64,000 nt of DNA, taken from Temnothorax longispinosus. Its lineage: Eukaryota; Arthropoda; Insecta; Hymenoptera; Formicidae. The notes under the pieces are model-generated. The model made no database searches and was not told where the DNA came from. It saw only the letters and a program-made list of their open reading frames with translations. The stretch covers positions 13,635,091 to 13,699,090 of the forward strand of contig NC_092359.1 of NCBI RefSeq assembly GCF_030848805.1. The letters run 5' to 3'. A program made the translations under genes and the position numbers. Below are positions 37,465-51,000 of the stretch, piece after piece. The number at the start of each line of letters is the position of its first letter. The stretch's first letter is position 1.

Positions 37465-40400
37465 GTAAAAAACTTCTTCGATTTTTGTTTTGACTGAATA
37501 AATTGCATAAAAGATTTATTTCGATAAAAAACTGTTATTACGACACATTTATGAATCGTTAATCATAGGAGTTAATTTGATCTTGTGCGCTGACAATAGA
37601 GAAAAATTGCATTTTTTTTTTTACAGTTGTCACGGGCGCATTTGGAGAGATAATAAGCGAAGATACACACGGAGCGACTCACGCCGCTGTCTTTGGACCG
37701 CGCGAACGTCGTAAACAAGGTTGAATGGTACATTGTATGCCGCAGGAAACAAACGCCAATTTGTCGCGACGAAATATTTAACGAGCTATAAAATAAAGTT
37801 GTATGCGAATATTCTGCTCCGCGTGTCTCTAATTAACGCTTGATAAACATATTGATGTATCACGGCTCTCCGTCACTTAAATCATTCGATATGATATGAC
37901 GATTTATGAATGAATTAATCGTGCCTGCTTAATGGCCGTCGCTTCGACACTTTTACGAAATGTTAATCGCGCGAAGTAGACGTCATTTGTTTGTAGGAGA
38001 GAGTCGTATTTTCGTCTGGTACTCATCGCGAATGTATTTTGAAGAGTGATACAATGAATGATTCGCACAAGTCTTGTAGAAAATGATTACGTCAGACACA
38101 TTCTGGTACTTGTCGCGATTGCATTTCGTAAGGAATTGTGATAAACGGAGTAACATAAATGTCGCTGCCTATCGGCTAGAGACCTCGCCGTGCAATAGTA
38201 GCGCGGCAACCTTGCATACGCAACAACGCGCTGTATACAATAGCACACAAACACAATATTGTCGCATGTTGCGCGTGATTATAACCAAAATATTTATAAT
38301 AGAAAACATGCCGAATATTCTGCTACTTGTATTTCGAAAGAATTTCGACGCGCGGGCTATTAACGCACATAATGTGTCTTGTCTTGCGAATTTTTTAGTA
38401 TCGTCTAAAAGAAGATGATTAATTTTGCTCAATTATAAAATCTTTTTTATATCAAAATTTGGGATAGAGTTCCATTTATCATTTTATATGCCAAATAATA
38501 CAGCAAAAAACATGCGAGAAACTATAAGAAATTGTATATGTACATAAAATATATACAAATATGTCATTAGACTCGTGAAAATGTCGACAAATTAATAATC
38601 GGCGACTAATAATCGGCGCGCAGTTTATTAAGTTGGAATATATGTATATGTATATTATATACATTGTAATTCGTTACTTCTGTAACTATTAATTTCTTTA
38701 CTTGCGCACCACGTACCGCGCCTGACTCGCGTATCGCCGTTTATTAATTTGTTAAAATATATACATTTGGATAAAATTATAAATAAATATCTTGTATTCT
38801 AATAATTCTAATATTACAGATCACTTAAAATGGACTTGATATACATTTTATATATATTTATATGCAATATAAAAAAACACTGAAAAATCAGATATGTATT
38901 CGTATATTAAAATAACATTATAAACATTAAAATACATTAAAACACACGCATGATAAGATTATAAATAGAACTTTATCAACTAGAAAAATTATAATTTACG
39001 TAAAGCGGATTGTATAAAGATATCGTTGTGCGAGAATCTTAATTTAATCAATAATTATGTTGCAATTTTATATTTTAATAAAGTGCATCTCGGATGCAAA
39101 ATTTTATTAACTAATTTGTAATCAAATTTCAAAATACACGTAGTAAATATCGCATAAGTTTTCCATGGTTTCAACGTTTAGTAACGGCTGAGACGCAATT
39201 CGCGGCCGATCTAGAGCAGATTAGTCGCGCGAGAAATCGATATCGAGGCGCGGAATAGTGTCTCATTGGACACGTACACGTGCACGATTGAGTAGGTAAC
39301 TGTTAACCGGCAATAAACCCGATTCACGATCGGTTTCACATGGCGGTCATGCAGCCGGAGAGGATAGCGCGCGCCGTGGAATACGAATGGCCGCCATTGT
39401 TGCCAGACCAAACCGTTTTAATGGACTCTTATAATAGCTACTAGCTCCCTTCATAGTCACACCAGTGGCGTGATCCTTGATTTGACGATCAAAAGAAACC
39501 CGATTTCTCGATTGTACCCGATCGATGAAAGCAATTACAGCTTGCCGTAATAGCGCAGTTATAATATCGCTCTGGCCATTAAATGCTCTTGATATTTTAT
39601 TGTTGTCTTATTAATCGCTTCCAAAGTTTTCTTGATCCTTTCTATTAATTTGTTGACTTTCTTATGATTAGGCTTATTATGTCACAATTCAAAATAAAGT
39701 TAGAAAAAAATCGCATTAAATGACAGCAAACCGAAAAATTGAGACATATGTGTCATAAGCGAGGTCATAAGTCACAAGAGAATTTAATTACTATATAGAC
39801 TGTCAAAAGCTTTTCTATGTAAAATCAAATATGAGGCAACAGCTGGAGTATAAAAAAGAATATTACCGTTTAATAAAATTTAAAAAAGTAGAAAAATGTT
39901 TTTTTTAATGTTTAAATAAAAAATAATAAATAACATACAATAAGATATTGTAATAACGATAAAAGTTGAACGTGGTGACTTTCGTGCGATAGCGCAGAGA
40001 GAGAGAAGAGAGTGAAGAGACACGCGATGCCATGACTCGCCTGATGCTGGCTTATCGATAAGGGCGCGAGACGGACCGGGGGGGATATACGAAGAGCGCG
40101 TTATCGGCGGTACAAAATCGTCGCGCCGGGATGCAGACGTTAGAACCGCCATTGTGTCAGGTCGACACGTGATTAATTTGACGAGGTAATAATTGCCGTT
40201 CAAAGGCAGATTCGGTAGATACGTACGGTAAGATAAATGGCGCGGAGTCCCGCAGACGTTCCTTTTTATTTCGACGAGGGTACGAGAGTGGGGGAGCGAA
40301 TCTCTCGTCCCCTCGTCACCGGCCTCCGGTCGGAGCATCGATTTATCTTCGGACGATCTAGTAATTAATTTTAAACGCAATATAATTGGCTGCTCGTAAT

Positions 40401-42482
40401 TTAGGCGATGCCCGCGCTCTTCCTCCGACGATGATTAGGCCAACGCACTCGCTCGAGAGCCTCTTAATTGACTCGTTGCCCTCTTTCTTGCTCCCCCTAT
40501 GGCTCGTCCCACCTCTCGCCCTCCTTACCTTTCTCTCGCGACCGTCATTACATCACGTATGTTGCATGTTGCGAGCGTAGTTTAAAAGATATTTGCATAA
40601 AGTGTTGCCGAGAATTTCAGTTTACTCAGTCCTTTCCTGATCACCTTTATCGCTCGAGTGTGTTTTAAGACTCTCCTCAATGAATATATTTTCCGTAATA
40701 TTTAAAAATATTATTAAACATGCATTTGATCATAAATATCACACGTTCGTGCGTAAATATACAATATTTTATTATACTTGATTTATTATATTTATACCTT
40801 TATAACAACATTATCGTCGCTCTTAGCAGAAGATATATGTGATACGTGTGCGTGTGATACAGCATATTTGTGCTCTGCGAGAGCACATTATAAATCTTTT
40901 AACAATCTCTGTTTTCTCGAGTAATTTTACGTCCGCAGTCAACGCGATCGTGTTCCTTCTTAACTCGAACGCTGTTCCGTTAACGACCGACAACGATTTT
41001 CACTACGTTTCTGCTGCCGCAAAAAGCGGCAACTTGAAGGAATCCGATGTGAATCGAGATGGTTTCCGCCTGCCCGCTTCGTCTTCGCGCGTCGAGTCCG
41101 AGTTTCGGCTTCGAAACAGCCGTTCTTTTTTCTATCTTTTGCCTCGCGTCGTGTGGAATCCGCGATATTCACCCTTTCTCCCGCTCCACCGGACCCCCGT
41201 CGACCCGTCCGCATTAAAAATGTATCAATCTCGTGCAGCCACAGTGTTTTGTCGGGGCAGCTTGGCGTGGAATCTTAAAGGTGTCGTAAAGAATAACTCT
41301 TGCTAAGACTTTAGTGATGACGAGCGAGAGACGATCGTATCTTTCGAAATCCGCGTTTTTCCGACACCGGAAGTGTCCAGTATCGAGTGTTGAATTATGT
41401 AAAGACATTCTTTACATAATTTCTGGAAAATAAAATACCTGTTCTAATACGTATTACACATATATCTCATGCGCAAAGAGATAAGACCTCCATATTTTAT
41501 CATTCTACATATGTCTCTATATATGTGCGTAAAAATTCTTTTTTAAGTTTACGTTGTCACAATTTTACAATTTTCGATGTAGAGTATATCCAACTTGGCA
41601 CGAGACACTACCGTGTCTCTTGATGTTTTTGTTAAAAAATTTCGTAAAATATTTGTCAAAGGAATAAAATTTCCAAAGTAAATAGCAATTCGTTCTGACA
41701 TGGGCGTTTCATCTTTTGACTCCGTCTGGAATCTCGGCGTTAGCATTCGTCTTTAAACGAGTATCGCGGCTCGATAGTCGCGAGTAGATCTCCCGACGAA
41801 TTTTACATCAGGTCCAGCGCCGAATATGGTCGGTGTGCCTGAGGTGGGATGGCGAAAGAGGGGCCCTACAGTAGAGGCAGGAACATCACTAAAGTGTCAG
41901 CGGCATCACAATTCGCGAGGAGCAAAAGAGCGCTTGTTAGCGGGCCCGAAACCGGCAAAAAAGCCAGCTCGCCCTTCAAGAGCAAATAAAAATCTCCTGC
42001 ACCTTCTGGCTTCTACTCTCTCCCCCCTGCACGCGTCTCTACATTGGAGGGGAAGACGAAAGATTGAAAGGGAGAACGAGCCGCGCGCTGTTTGTCCAGC
42101 GAAGGGCCTCAAAAGTTCTCCGCGAGACAAAAGAACGATTGCTTCTCTTTGATCCTCTCGGGCGTGTGTAAAATGTATGTTTCGCATGTAGAAAAATTAT
42201 GCGAAGTTAATGATGTGTTGTTAGAAATACTTGTGGCTGGATCAGATCTCGAATAAGTAAAAAAATAGACAGTTATATTTATTTTGTGGTTATTCGTAAA
42301 ATTATAATATTTAAACATAAAGTAGCGTTTTATAAAACTTAAAATTAAGTTTGCCAAAACCAAAATACTGAGTCTAATATGCATTATTTAATTACTCTAA
42401 GCTCTAAGGCAGTCTAAGGCATCACGTCAGGATCCATTCAAGTTATCAAGTTTTGTCCGAACGCATGACAACAAACAACGCG
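37465..42482. other. Gene-free stretch
   Basis: Mixed composition, with an AT-rich part at about 38440-39130 and GC-rich parts at about 39190-39480, 40000-40580 and 40900-42140. Frames of up to 166 codons (minus strand, 39880-40380) begin at TTG or GTG and show no domain. No transposon or RNA gene is recognised. Confidence 0.5.
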
Positions 42483-43005
42483 GGTAAAGTTGCAGAAGTA
42501 CTGCCTCACCTCAAAATCGAATGAAAAAATACGTTTTCGACGTATTTTTGGCTGCTGATTACGAATATCATAATATAATTTGGCGGTCGGACATATTGGA
42601 GCCGCCATTTTGGAAAAAACGTCGAAAAACGCGACTTTTTCTATATTTTTGCTTCTATAGTCAAAAATATGCATCGGATAAAAAAATATTTCAAATAAAA
42701 AAGATAGAGTATTAAATTTTCTATAAAAAAGTTGTATAAATTCTTTTCCTAATCTCAAAAGGAAGCTCATAAATGAGCGATTAATGTGACCATAATGCGT
42801 TTACGTTCGTATGCAAAGTACATATGCTTATGAGACTCGCTGTACTTTCCACACACAAAATGCTTGTTAATAGTTGTCCATGCGTGCGTGTGTTTACCGA
42901 GTTTAAACCCTTTCTGGAATGTGTGTGTGTCCTGCTCTCGGCATCACCCAGAATCAACGACGTGAACGTAGCAGGATACTGATCCCTTCGGGGTGTTGGT
43001 TTAAT

Positions 43006-43283
43006 AGGTTAGTGACGCGCGCTTTAAAAGTATTCAAGTATTTAAAGCGCGTCAACTAACCTATGTAGGTTAGTGACGCGCTTTAAAAGTATTCAAGTGT
43101 TTAAAACGCGTCAACTAACCTATGTAGATTAGTGACGCGCTTTAAAAGTATTCAAGTATTTAAAGCGCGTCAACTAACCTATATGTAGATTAGTAACGCT
43201 TTAAAAGTATTTAAGTGTTTAAAGCGCGTCAACTAACCTATGTAGGTTAGTAACGCGCTTTAAAAGTATTTAACTGTTTAATA
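43006..43283 (+). repeat. Array of palindromic 57-61-bp units, left arm
   Basis: Four full units start at 43006, 43067, 43126 and 43187, with a partial fifth at 43244. Each starts AGGTTAGTGACGCGCTTTAA (or AGATTAG-) and ends TTTAAAGCGCGTCAACTAAC then CTATGT, so each unit folds on itself around AGTATTCAAGTAT. Units differ by a few substitutions and by loss of GCG in the fourth. Confidence 0.9.
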
Positions 43284-43289
43284 ATTTTC

Positions 43290-43379
43290 GTTAAAGCAGG
43301 GCACACACACACCTGCTTTAACAAAAATCACAACTTCTATAAAGCAGGGCATACACACGTGCATGTGTACCCTGCTTTA
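43290..43379. repeat. Apex of the giant palindrome: two small hairpins
   Basis: GTTAAAGCAGG/CCTGCTTTAAC (43290-43322, CA-rich loop) and TAAAGCAGGG/CCCTGCTTTA (43340-43379, with GTGCAT at its centre) stand side by side, separated by AAAAATCACAACTTCTA. They are also imperfect mirror images of each other. Confidence 0.85.
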
Positions 43380-43391
43380 ACGAAAATCATT

Positions 43392-43665
43392 AAACAGTTA
43401 AATACTTTTAAAGCGCGTTACTAACCTACATAGGTTAGTTGACGCGCTTTAAACACTTAAATACTTTTAAAGCGTCACTAATCTACATAGGTTAGTTGAC
43501 GCGCTTTAAATACTTGAATACTTTTAAAGCTCGTCACTATTCTACATAGGTTAGTTGACGCGCTTCAAACACTTGAATACTTTTAAAGCCCGTCACTAAC
43601 CTACATAGGTTAGTTGACGCGCTTTAAATACTTGAATACTTTTAAAGCGCGCGTCACTAACCTAT
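43392..43665 (-). repeat. Array of palindromic 57-61-bp units, right arm
   Basis: This is the mirror image of the left array: a partial unit at 43392-43431, then full units starting at 43432, 43489, 43548 and 43607. Unit-specific variants occur in mirrored order. For example, the unit that has lost GCG next to the partial unit is present in both arms, so the arms were copied as a block rather than expanded separately. Confidence 0.9.
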
Positions 43666-44186
43666 TAAACCAACACCCCGAAGGGATCAGTATCCTGCTA
43701 CGTCCACGTCGTTGATCCTGGGTGATGCCGAGAGCAGGACACACACACATTCCAGAAAGGGTTTGGACTCGGTAAACACACGCACGCATGGACAACTATT
43801 AACAAGCATTTTGTGTGTGGAAAGTACAGCGAGTCTCATAAGCATACGTATTTTGCATACAAACGTAAACGCATTATGGTCACATTAATCGCTCATTTAT
43901 GAGCTTCCTTTTGAGATTAGGAAAATAATTTATACAACTTTTTTATAGGAAATTTAATACTCTATCTTTTTTATTTGAAACATTTTTTTATCCGATGCAT
44001 ATTTTTGACTATAGAAGCAAAAATATAGAAAAAGTCGCGTTTTTCGACATTTTTTTCAAAATGGCGGCTCCAATATGTCCGACCGCCAAATTATATTATG
44101 ATATTCGTAATCAGCAGCCAAAAATACGTCGATAACGTATTTTTTGATTCGATTTTGAGGTGAGGCAGTACTTCTGCAACTTTACC

Positions 44187-45784
44187 TAAATGTCGTTTCG
44201 AAATCCTCGTATTTCGACGATTCAGCTTTAATGACGTAAGAATTTTGAAGAGCATCATCCGTTTAGTAGCGAACAGGCCCGAAACTCTGCGGTAGGACAA
44301 AAGGAGCGTTGGTCACACTCCTCCTTCTGTCTTTCTCCGGATTCCTCCGAATGCCGAGAATTTCCTTCGGCCTCCTCGCCCCGCCCGCGGGGCTCCCCAG
44401 AGACAGTTTCTTCAGCATCCACGGCGTTCCTGCCTACGTCGAATCCGCAATCGGTCTTTGGCCAGAGCCGACAGCTTCTCCGCGCCGCAATGTTTCGATA
44501 CAAATTACATGAAGAGCGACACAAGGGACGGGTGGGGGGGGGGATGGTGGAGAGGAGAAGAGAATCCGAATCCTCCTTTCCTCGGGAAGACCTTACGACG
44601 CAGAGAGACAGGAGAGACTGATGTTATCATCAGCCGTCGCGGGACCATTCTTTTTGCACCGTGATGCAAACCCTCCCCGTTTCCTATATCCTCTCTCTTC
44701 GCGTCGCTCTTCGCACTCGTTCGTTTGTGTGATGCCGATCATTTACGATATCGCGAAAAGAAGCGCGCGATGAATTCAAACCGTCTCTCGCTTTCTCTCT
44801 CGACCCGCGATGATTTATTAAAACACCAAAATGAGCCTTGCGCGAAGGTGTGTGTCAAAATTCGCTGTATTTATACTGAAGAATATATATGTGCGGCATT
44901 TTAAATTAACTTAGGATATTGCTACAAACTTAGAAAATATTTAAAACATTAATTTTCAATTATAGATATGCATCGAAACTTGTAAAATAGACGTCTAAAG
45001 TAAACTATAGAATAAACCGTTCAATGAACGGTAATCTCCTCAGAAATCTCAATTACTCGTTCGTTGCTTGATTGCCTAGACGCGAAATATCTACCGGCAC
45101 CGCCGAATTACTCGCGCGATACACCGATCTCGATCTCGCGACTAGAATCAACGTTATTCCGACTGCTCATTATCCCGTTCCCGGGAACAGGTAGAAACCG
45201 AACGCTCGCATACATGGTTGCACCCGTTGCACTCGCAATCACTCTATAAGCTGGGAATTTAAGTAACGCGGCGGTAATTTACGGCGTTGCTTTCCAGTCT
45301 CGCGGGAGACCGCTCATAATCATTAACGGTGGATTCGGTTAGTTGCAACACGCCCTGATATCTCCATATCGGTTAACCGGAGAAAATGCCAATATAGAGA
45401 TCGACGCTCGGGATAGACGAGACAAGCTCGTAATCCCTCGGCGCGGCAGTTTTGCGCGAGTTTATGAGGTTTCTTGCGCCCGTTCTCGATGGTGCCGGCA
45501 CTAACAGCCGTCACTAATGCGCCTGTTGTTTCTCCCTTCTTCGTGCTACTCTCGTGCTAGACTCTGCGAGTTACTCGGTCAAGTAAAGTACCCTGTCTCC
45601 TTATGGCGATTCCCCTTAAATCGCTTCATCACGCCCCGCCACGCGGAAACTTGGCCGAGTTCGCTCGGCCGACTCGGAGAACTTGAAGAGCGAATAATAT
45701 TGACGACCAACTTCTTTAACGAACTTCCTACAACTTTTCTGAGACATTTTGTAGAAGATGAATTGTTCCGCGTGTCATAAGAGC
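44187..45784. other. Gene-free stretch
   Basis: GC-rich at 44300-44800 and 45060-45700 and AT-rich between. A G-rich run is present at about 44530-44545. Open frames are under 90 codons and unrecognised. Confidence 0.5.
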
Positions 45785-46055
45785 ATATATTGCTCATTTG
45801 CTACAACAATGACATAACTCGGAAAACAAAATTTTCCAAAACATAAGTTTGAATGTTTTGAATCATTAAAATCATTAATATTATATTTTTAATTAAATAC
45901 GATTTTGATGCAATAACTGATTGTAGAGAAACAAAAATATCTAGCTATATATTAGCTCTTCATTCAGTGTATTGAATTTTCATCCTTCTTTTGCAAACAG
46001 TTCAAAAATGACAATTTTTGAGTTATGTTATTGTTGTAGCAAATGAGCAATATAT
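45785..46055. mobile_element. MITE with about 36-bp terminal inverted repeats
   Basis: ATATATTGCTCATTTGCTAC with AACAATGACATAACTC on the left is inverted on the right as GAGTTATGTTATTGTTGTAG with CAAATGAGCAATATAT. The match has one mismatch over 36 bp. The interior is about 200 bp, AT-rich and non-coding. TA-rich ends leave the target duplication uncertain. Confidence 0.8.
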
Positions 46056-47803
46056 TGCAACGTACAATGTGAAAATTTGATGGAAAATAAAATCTTATTT
46101 ACTTTTTTACATTTAAAGTTTTTTTTCAAAATCTTTTAACTTGTAAGAAATTCTATTGTATAAATAATATAAAATTTAAATAATTAATAATCACATATTC
46201 TTTTTGATACATATGATGATAAATTTTTGTTTATTCTCATACTGACATTCTATCAGTAACAAATTTATTGTAATAACAAAATATATTTGCTACAAGATAG
46301 ATTGTTTGCTGTAACAAGAAATGTAGATGTTTCTATAAATATATTTATTCAGCAAAACTTTTCTGTCTTGTCAGCAAAATAGATTTCTCTGTAACATCAA
46401 ACAATTGTTATCATAGCAATAACCATAGCAAAATTTACTTTTGTATCAAATATACAGTAGCAGTAATAATTTGAAACAGCTAAAACATTTTTCTTCGAAT
46501 AGATATGTTAAAACAAATGGCATTCATCTTATTGTCGGCTAATGTCGATAGCGGTAATTCTAGAATGCGTGGCCGAATGAATGGAAACGATACAATCGCT
46601 TCTCCGACCGTGGTATATTCTGACAATCGTACACGTACACGTATCGCCAAGACGACACGGAGAACCGCGCGAGTATCGTCGTTACAAGCTTTCGTTTCTC
46701 ATACTCGGCGCGAGGTAAATCACGCCGACTAGTTAGTCGCTAGCAATGATCGGAAACGGACCGTGCCGTGCGCATTCCCGCATGCGGAATCGCTCGTGCC
46801 GTATGCGGCCGCGACGACCTAAAATCCAACAAATTGAACACGAGCGGTGAGTCTTAATCGTCGATCTGCCGTAGTGAAAACCGTCGCCATCATCGTCGTC
46901 GATTCCACTAGCGTGTTCGCGCGTACAACAAACGCGCGTGGCTCGTTAGTGAAGATTCGAGCAAATCGAGCGATACGCTGACTCTCTTTTGAACAACCAC
47001 GTCTTTGTAGATTTTAGAATTCGAGATACCCAGATCCGAGGTCAGTTTAGGTCACTTTCTTATTAATTAATTTGAAAAATACATATAATCATATAACGGC
47101 AAAATATTCGTTTCGTGTAATAAGATTATTTTATTTATTTGATTAGACTATTCCTAAGAGAAATTTAATTAGTCGTATTCAGTAATTAATTTAAATATTT
47201 TACTAACTAGCAAAAAAAATTGTAACCTAAAATTCCATTGAAGTCTTTAATTGAAATCTGTTTTTTATAATGTATAAATACCTAGATTTAATAATTAAAT
47301 GATACTTAAACAAAATGTTATTTCCGATGATTATTCTAGGTTTCATTTATTTCATCAAACGCCACTAGGCTCGATTTCTCTATCTGTCTATCGCACCTTT
47401 GCATACGATCATTCTCTCTCATCCATAGGGTTAACAAATGATCGCACGTTTCCCAAGACAAGCCAATTGTTGTTTGATCGCGATCGTTTCGACGTTAAAT
47501 GCGTGAAAGCCGCGGCTTCTATCGCTTGACGACTGCAGAAAAGGCGGAAATGTATGTGCCTTGCGGCGTAAGCAAATTATTATCCTCGCATTGTCCGCCT
47601 CTCTTATCCATTGATTTCTATCCACTGTATTCACCTTACCGACATAAGAATGAAAATCTAAATTATACACCTAGAGAAAGACGATTAAAGGAAATTTATT
47701 ACATAATTGTCAATAATGATTCAATATTATTTTAGAATAGCTTTCAAACAGAGATGTAATTAATTTTAATACAGAAAAGAGATATGGCATTTCACTTTCT
47801 CCA
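46056..47803. other. Gene-free stretch
   Basis: AT-rich to about 46500, GC-richer at about 46540-47000, then AT-rich again to the next MITE. No exon or repeat is recognised. Confidence 0.5.
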
Positions 47804-48012
47804 CACTAAAAAAAAATATTTAGATAAAACAAAATATTCATTAAATGGCTCCTAACAGCTTATTTATACACATGTTTATTTAAAATCAGATATTTTTATT
47901 TAAATTAAGTAAAAATATCTAATTCTTAATAAATATGTATATTTTATATTAAGTAAATAAGCTGTAGGAGCCTAATAAATATTTTTTTTAAATTTAAATA
48001 TTTTTTTCAGTG
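47804..48012. mobile_element. MITE, about 209 bp, CACT...AGTG ends
   Basis: CACTAAAAAAAAATATTTA at the left is inverted at the right as AAATATTTTTTTCAGTG. Further in, GGCTCCTAACAGCTTATTTA pairs with AAATAAGCTGTAGGAGCC. The sequence is AT-rich and non-coding. Ends of the CACTGAAAAAA type are frequent in small insect DNA elements, but the superfamily is left open. Confidence 0.75.
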
Positions 48013-51000
48013 ATTTCACTTATGAAATTTGGTCACAGAGATCTTTGATAAATTACAAATATTAATCCAAATTTTGTTGTAAATTATTTTAGAATTTATA
48101 TTTGTTTTACAGCTATTTCTACTTCTTCTCTTTTCTCCCGCTTAGTTTTTTCGCTTTTTAAATCGTTTGCGTCGGTCGTTAGTTACCTCTAGCTGCATGC
48201 ATTATGTATCTCTTTTTTTTCCTGGTCTCGTAATTAGAGTAATTCCCGGTTAACAAGCGATCAAAGGAGTAGTACAAGTGGCTACACGCTCACAGCGACT
48301 ATTATCGGGTTATTTTCTTCTATTTTCGAACAGTGCCGCGGGCAACACTGTGTGTTTACTTTCACTTACAATGACGTATTGCACTTATTTATCTCCACGG
48401 TTGTCATTGTTCTTAATAACACGGTAATGGAATTAAACTTAATCATCATGCCTTGTTGCAATAATAAGTATACTTCGTGCTCGTGAGATATGAGGCCACA
48501 GAGCTACGATACGTGATCGTTTGAATCGAGATAATTGGTATTTATATATAAATTTTAATTCATCATATTCAATACTGTCTAATTAATTTTCTGTTTAATA
48601 AATACAGAGATATATTAGATATATATGATATCGCGCGCGATATTTACTCAATATTATTAAAACATTAGCAATATTGGCATACAGATCAAACACTCCGTGA
48701 TTTGAAGATACGAAAGCACCTTGAATGATTATATACTATAAGCGTTACTGAGTACGTGTAAATAATATTCCGAGGGATAGCCGGGTAATATCCGGTGCAC
48801 CTAGGAGGACCATGGTGGAATTAAAAGGGGCTCGGGGAACAGATTGGCCGATGTTGGTCCGAAGGTAATGGTCGGCTAAACGGTGGCGGCGCCTTGATAT
48901 GTAAACGCTGGAATTTCCGTGAGCGGCGCGATCGTGCTTGCAGGACACGAAACGATTGCACCGCGGAAAAGGGCGGAATGGAGAGAGAGAGAGAGATAGA
49001 TGGACAGGGAGGAGGAGACGATGCACTCTCATCGGAATGCCATGCGCAAAAGAGAGAAGAAGAGAAAGAGTTATCTCGGTAATAGCGTCCGTTTACATCG
49101 TCCCTTTAGCGTCCGGTGTTTCGCGTACGGCATTTGTCTTCGACCTTCTTCGGTGGAGAGCGAATCACGCCGCACGCGGTCGTTTCGCGAGATCGCTTTG
49201 ATCCTCGTCCGCTCGCGAGAGTCGCGGGATTTTGCCGGAATGTGCTTTTCCCGTTTTCGCAGATAAGGCACGAGGTGCTAATAAATCGTCATCAAATTCC
49301 ACTTGGATGAATACTCGCGATAGATGAAGATAATTTAAATCGTCATTAATCTTAAACATGACACCATACAGTCTATACAAGATACACATCTGTCTTTAAT
49401 TAGCTAAATGTGTAATGCATAATGCGTTACAAATTAAGCGATCATTTCATATACATATAGTACAATGGATAGTATTTCATTAATGCAGCGCGTGGAACAT
49501 AAGTACGGCGAGTAAGTAATTATCATCTCGCAACTTGTTGACGAAGTGATTAAGGTCGAGCGAATTGAGCTGTGTGAAGTTGGCCCTCCCCCCCCCACTA
49601 CTGAAAGTCCAATAATAACTATTACCATTCGTTTGGTGGTCGTTTGGTGGTGTTTGGTAGTCCATTCCTGATGATTGGTAGTCAAAACTGTAACTAATAA
49701 TGCGAATCGTGTGAGATATAAATTAATCGCGCCCGCGCAAATGGCATAGTGTTTCATAAAAAGCAAAGGAAGTTAATCCACGTGCGAGCCGTCGGCATCG
49801 CCTCAACAACGTGCAACGTGGATGTAGCCCGCCTAGAATATCAAGATCTTATATACTCATCCGCGCATTCTTCCGCGTGATTATTTTGTTTCACGCGCGT
49901 AGCGGCAAAAAACCCACTAATCTCGCCGCAACGCGAGCAAGAAAAAGAATTACGTGGGACAGGGAAACGACCTGCAGCGATTTTTTCGGAATGCACCGGC
50001 TCGCGGGACGCATTCAAATCGCTTCGTCGCTTCGTTTTGCGTCCACCGCCGCATCGGATTGACGTTGAAGGATGACTCGTTCTTCTCGGCAGCGCATCGG
50101 CGGTCCCTCGCGCATCGTGGGATCGGTCCACCCCGGAATCGGGTTAAGAAGGGAGACGAGCCTTGTGATGGAAAGCGAGAGAGCAATGGCAAGAGAAGGA
50201 AAATAATTTTTTGTTTGCGGTTGGAATGCTTACGCGTGAATTACTACGATCTGTATGTAAATTCACGTATATCTTTTCTAATTCTTTTATTATAATAGAG
50301 GTTTCAAATAGAGGTATTATAGGTATATCAAAGAAAATTTGAATCAAGATTTTGAAGTTCCAGTCATGAAAGAGATAAAAAGAGTAGATATATATACGAG
50401 AAATTTTACACAACTCTCTCTAGGAAAAATAAAATAAGAAAAAAGGGACGGAAAACTATTGTAAGCATTTTTGTCGCTAGTTGGATTATGGAATGACATC
50501 GGTAACGCGCGAGATGCGTCTAAGAGCCGACGGAATAGGCCCTAAATCCGCACAGGTGGAAATTCTCTAATACCGTAATAGGTTGCAATCCGTTCTGCGA
50601 TCCGTTGCACGTTCGGAGAACGAGGAAGGAGTAAGAAGACGAATCGGGGATTCTCGAACAGTAACAGCCGGGAACCGTAGGGGGATTGATGAAAGAGCGC
50701 GACTTATGCATACCATGTAAGTGATGAGCATGAATAATTCATTATAATAAAATAATGCAGCCTGTCCGAGAGCTCCAGTCACCGACGACGAACTGAAGCG
50801 CAAAAACGTTCTAGAGTCGCGGCGCTATAACGCCGGCAGACGGATTTTTTTAAAGAATAGGTCCATCCTCAAATCGCCAGTTGGTATAAGCTTTCTTGCG
50901 AGAGTTCTTGTGCCCCGAGAATGTATCGCGTTGTGTCATTCGCGTGTACCACGCCAATGTTCCGAATTATTTTCGTGAACTAGATTCTAATATATAGAAT

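Larger units (their letters stand above)
42483..44186. mobile_element. 1.7-kb near-perfect palindrome (giant foldback element)
   Basis: GGTAAAGTTGCAGAAGTACT at 42483 mirrors AGTACTTCTGCAACTTTACC ending at 44186. The arms, about 800-850 bp each, stay aligned throughout, with only scattered substitutions (for example GACGTGAACG against GACGTGGACG) and small indels; I estimate well over 90% identity by eye. The outer parts contain no long frame. The inner parts are arrays of 57-61-bp units that are themselves palindromic. The apex is near 43323-43339. No target duplication is visible at the tips, so this may be a foldback transposon or an inverted duplication of a repeat. Confidence 0.9.

Noticed and set aside
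39880..40380. 166-codon minus-strand frame
   Set aside because: Begins at TTG, no domain, and ends in low-complexity AT-rich sequence.
42521..42715. 64-codon frame within the giant palindrome and its mirror frames
   Set aside because: Part of a palindromic repeat and interrupted differently in the two arms; no sign of coding constraint.
43290..43379. Regular repeats resembling a CRISPR array in the palindrome region
   Set aside because: Units are contiguous palindromes without unique spacers, in eukaryotic DNA with no cas genes.
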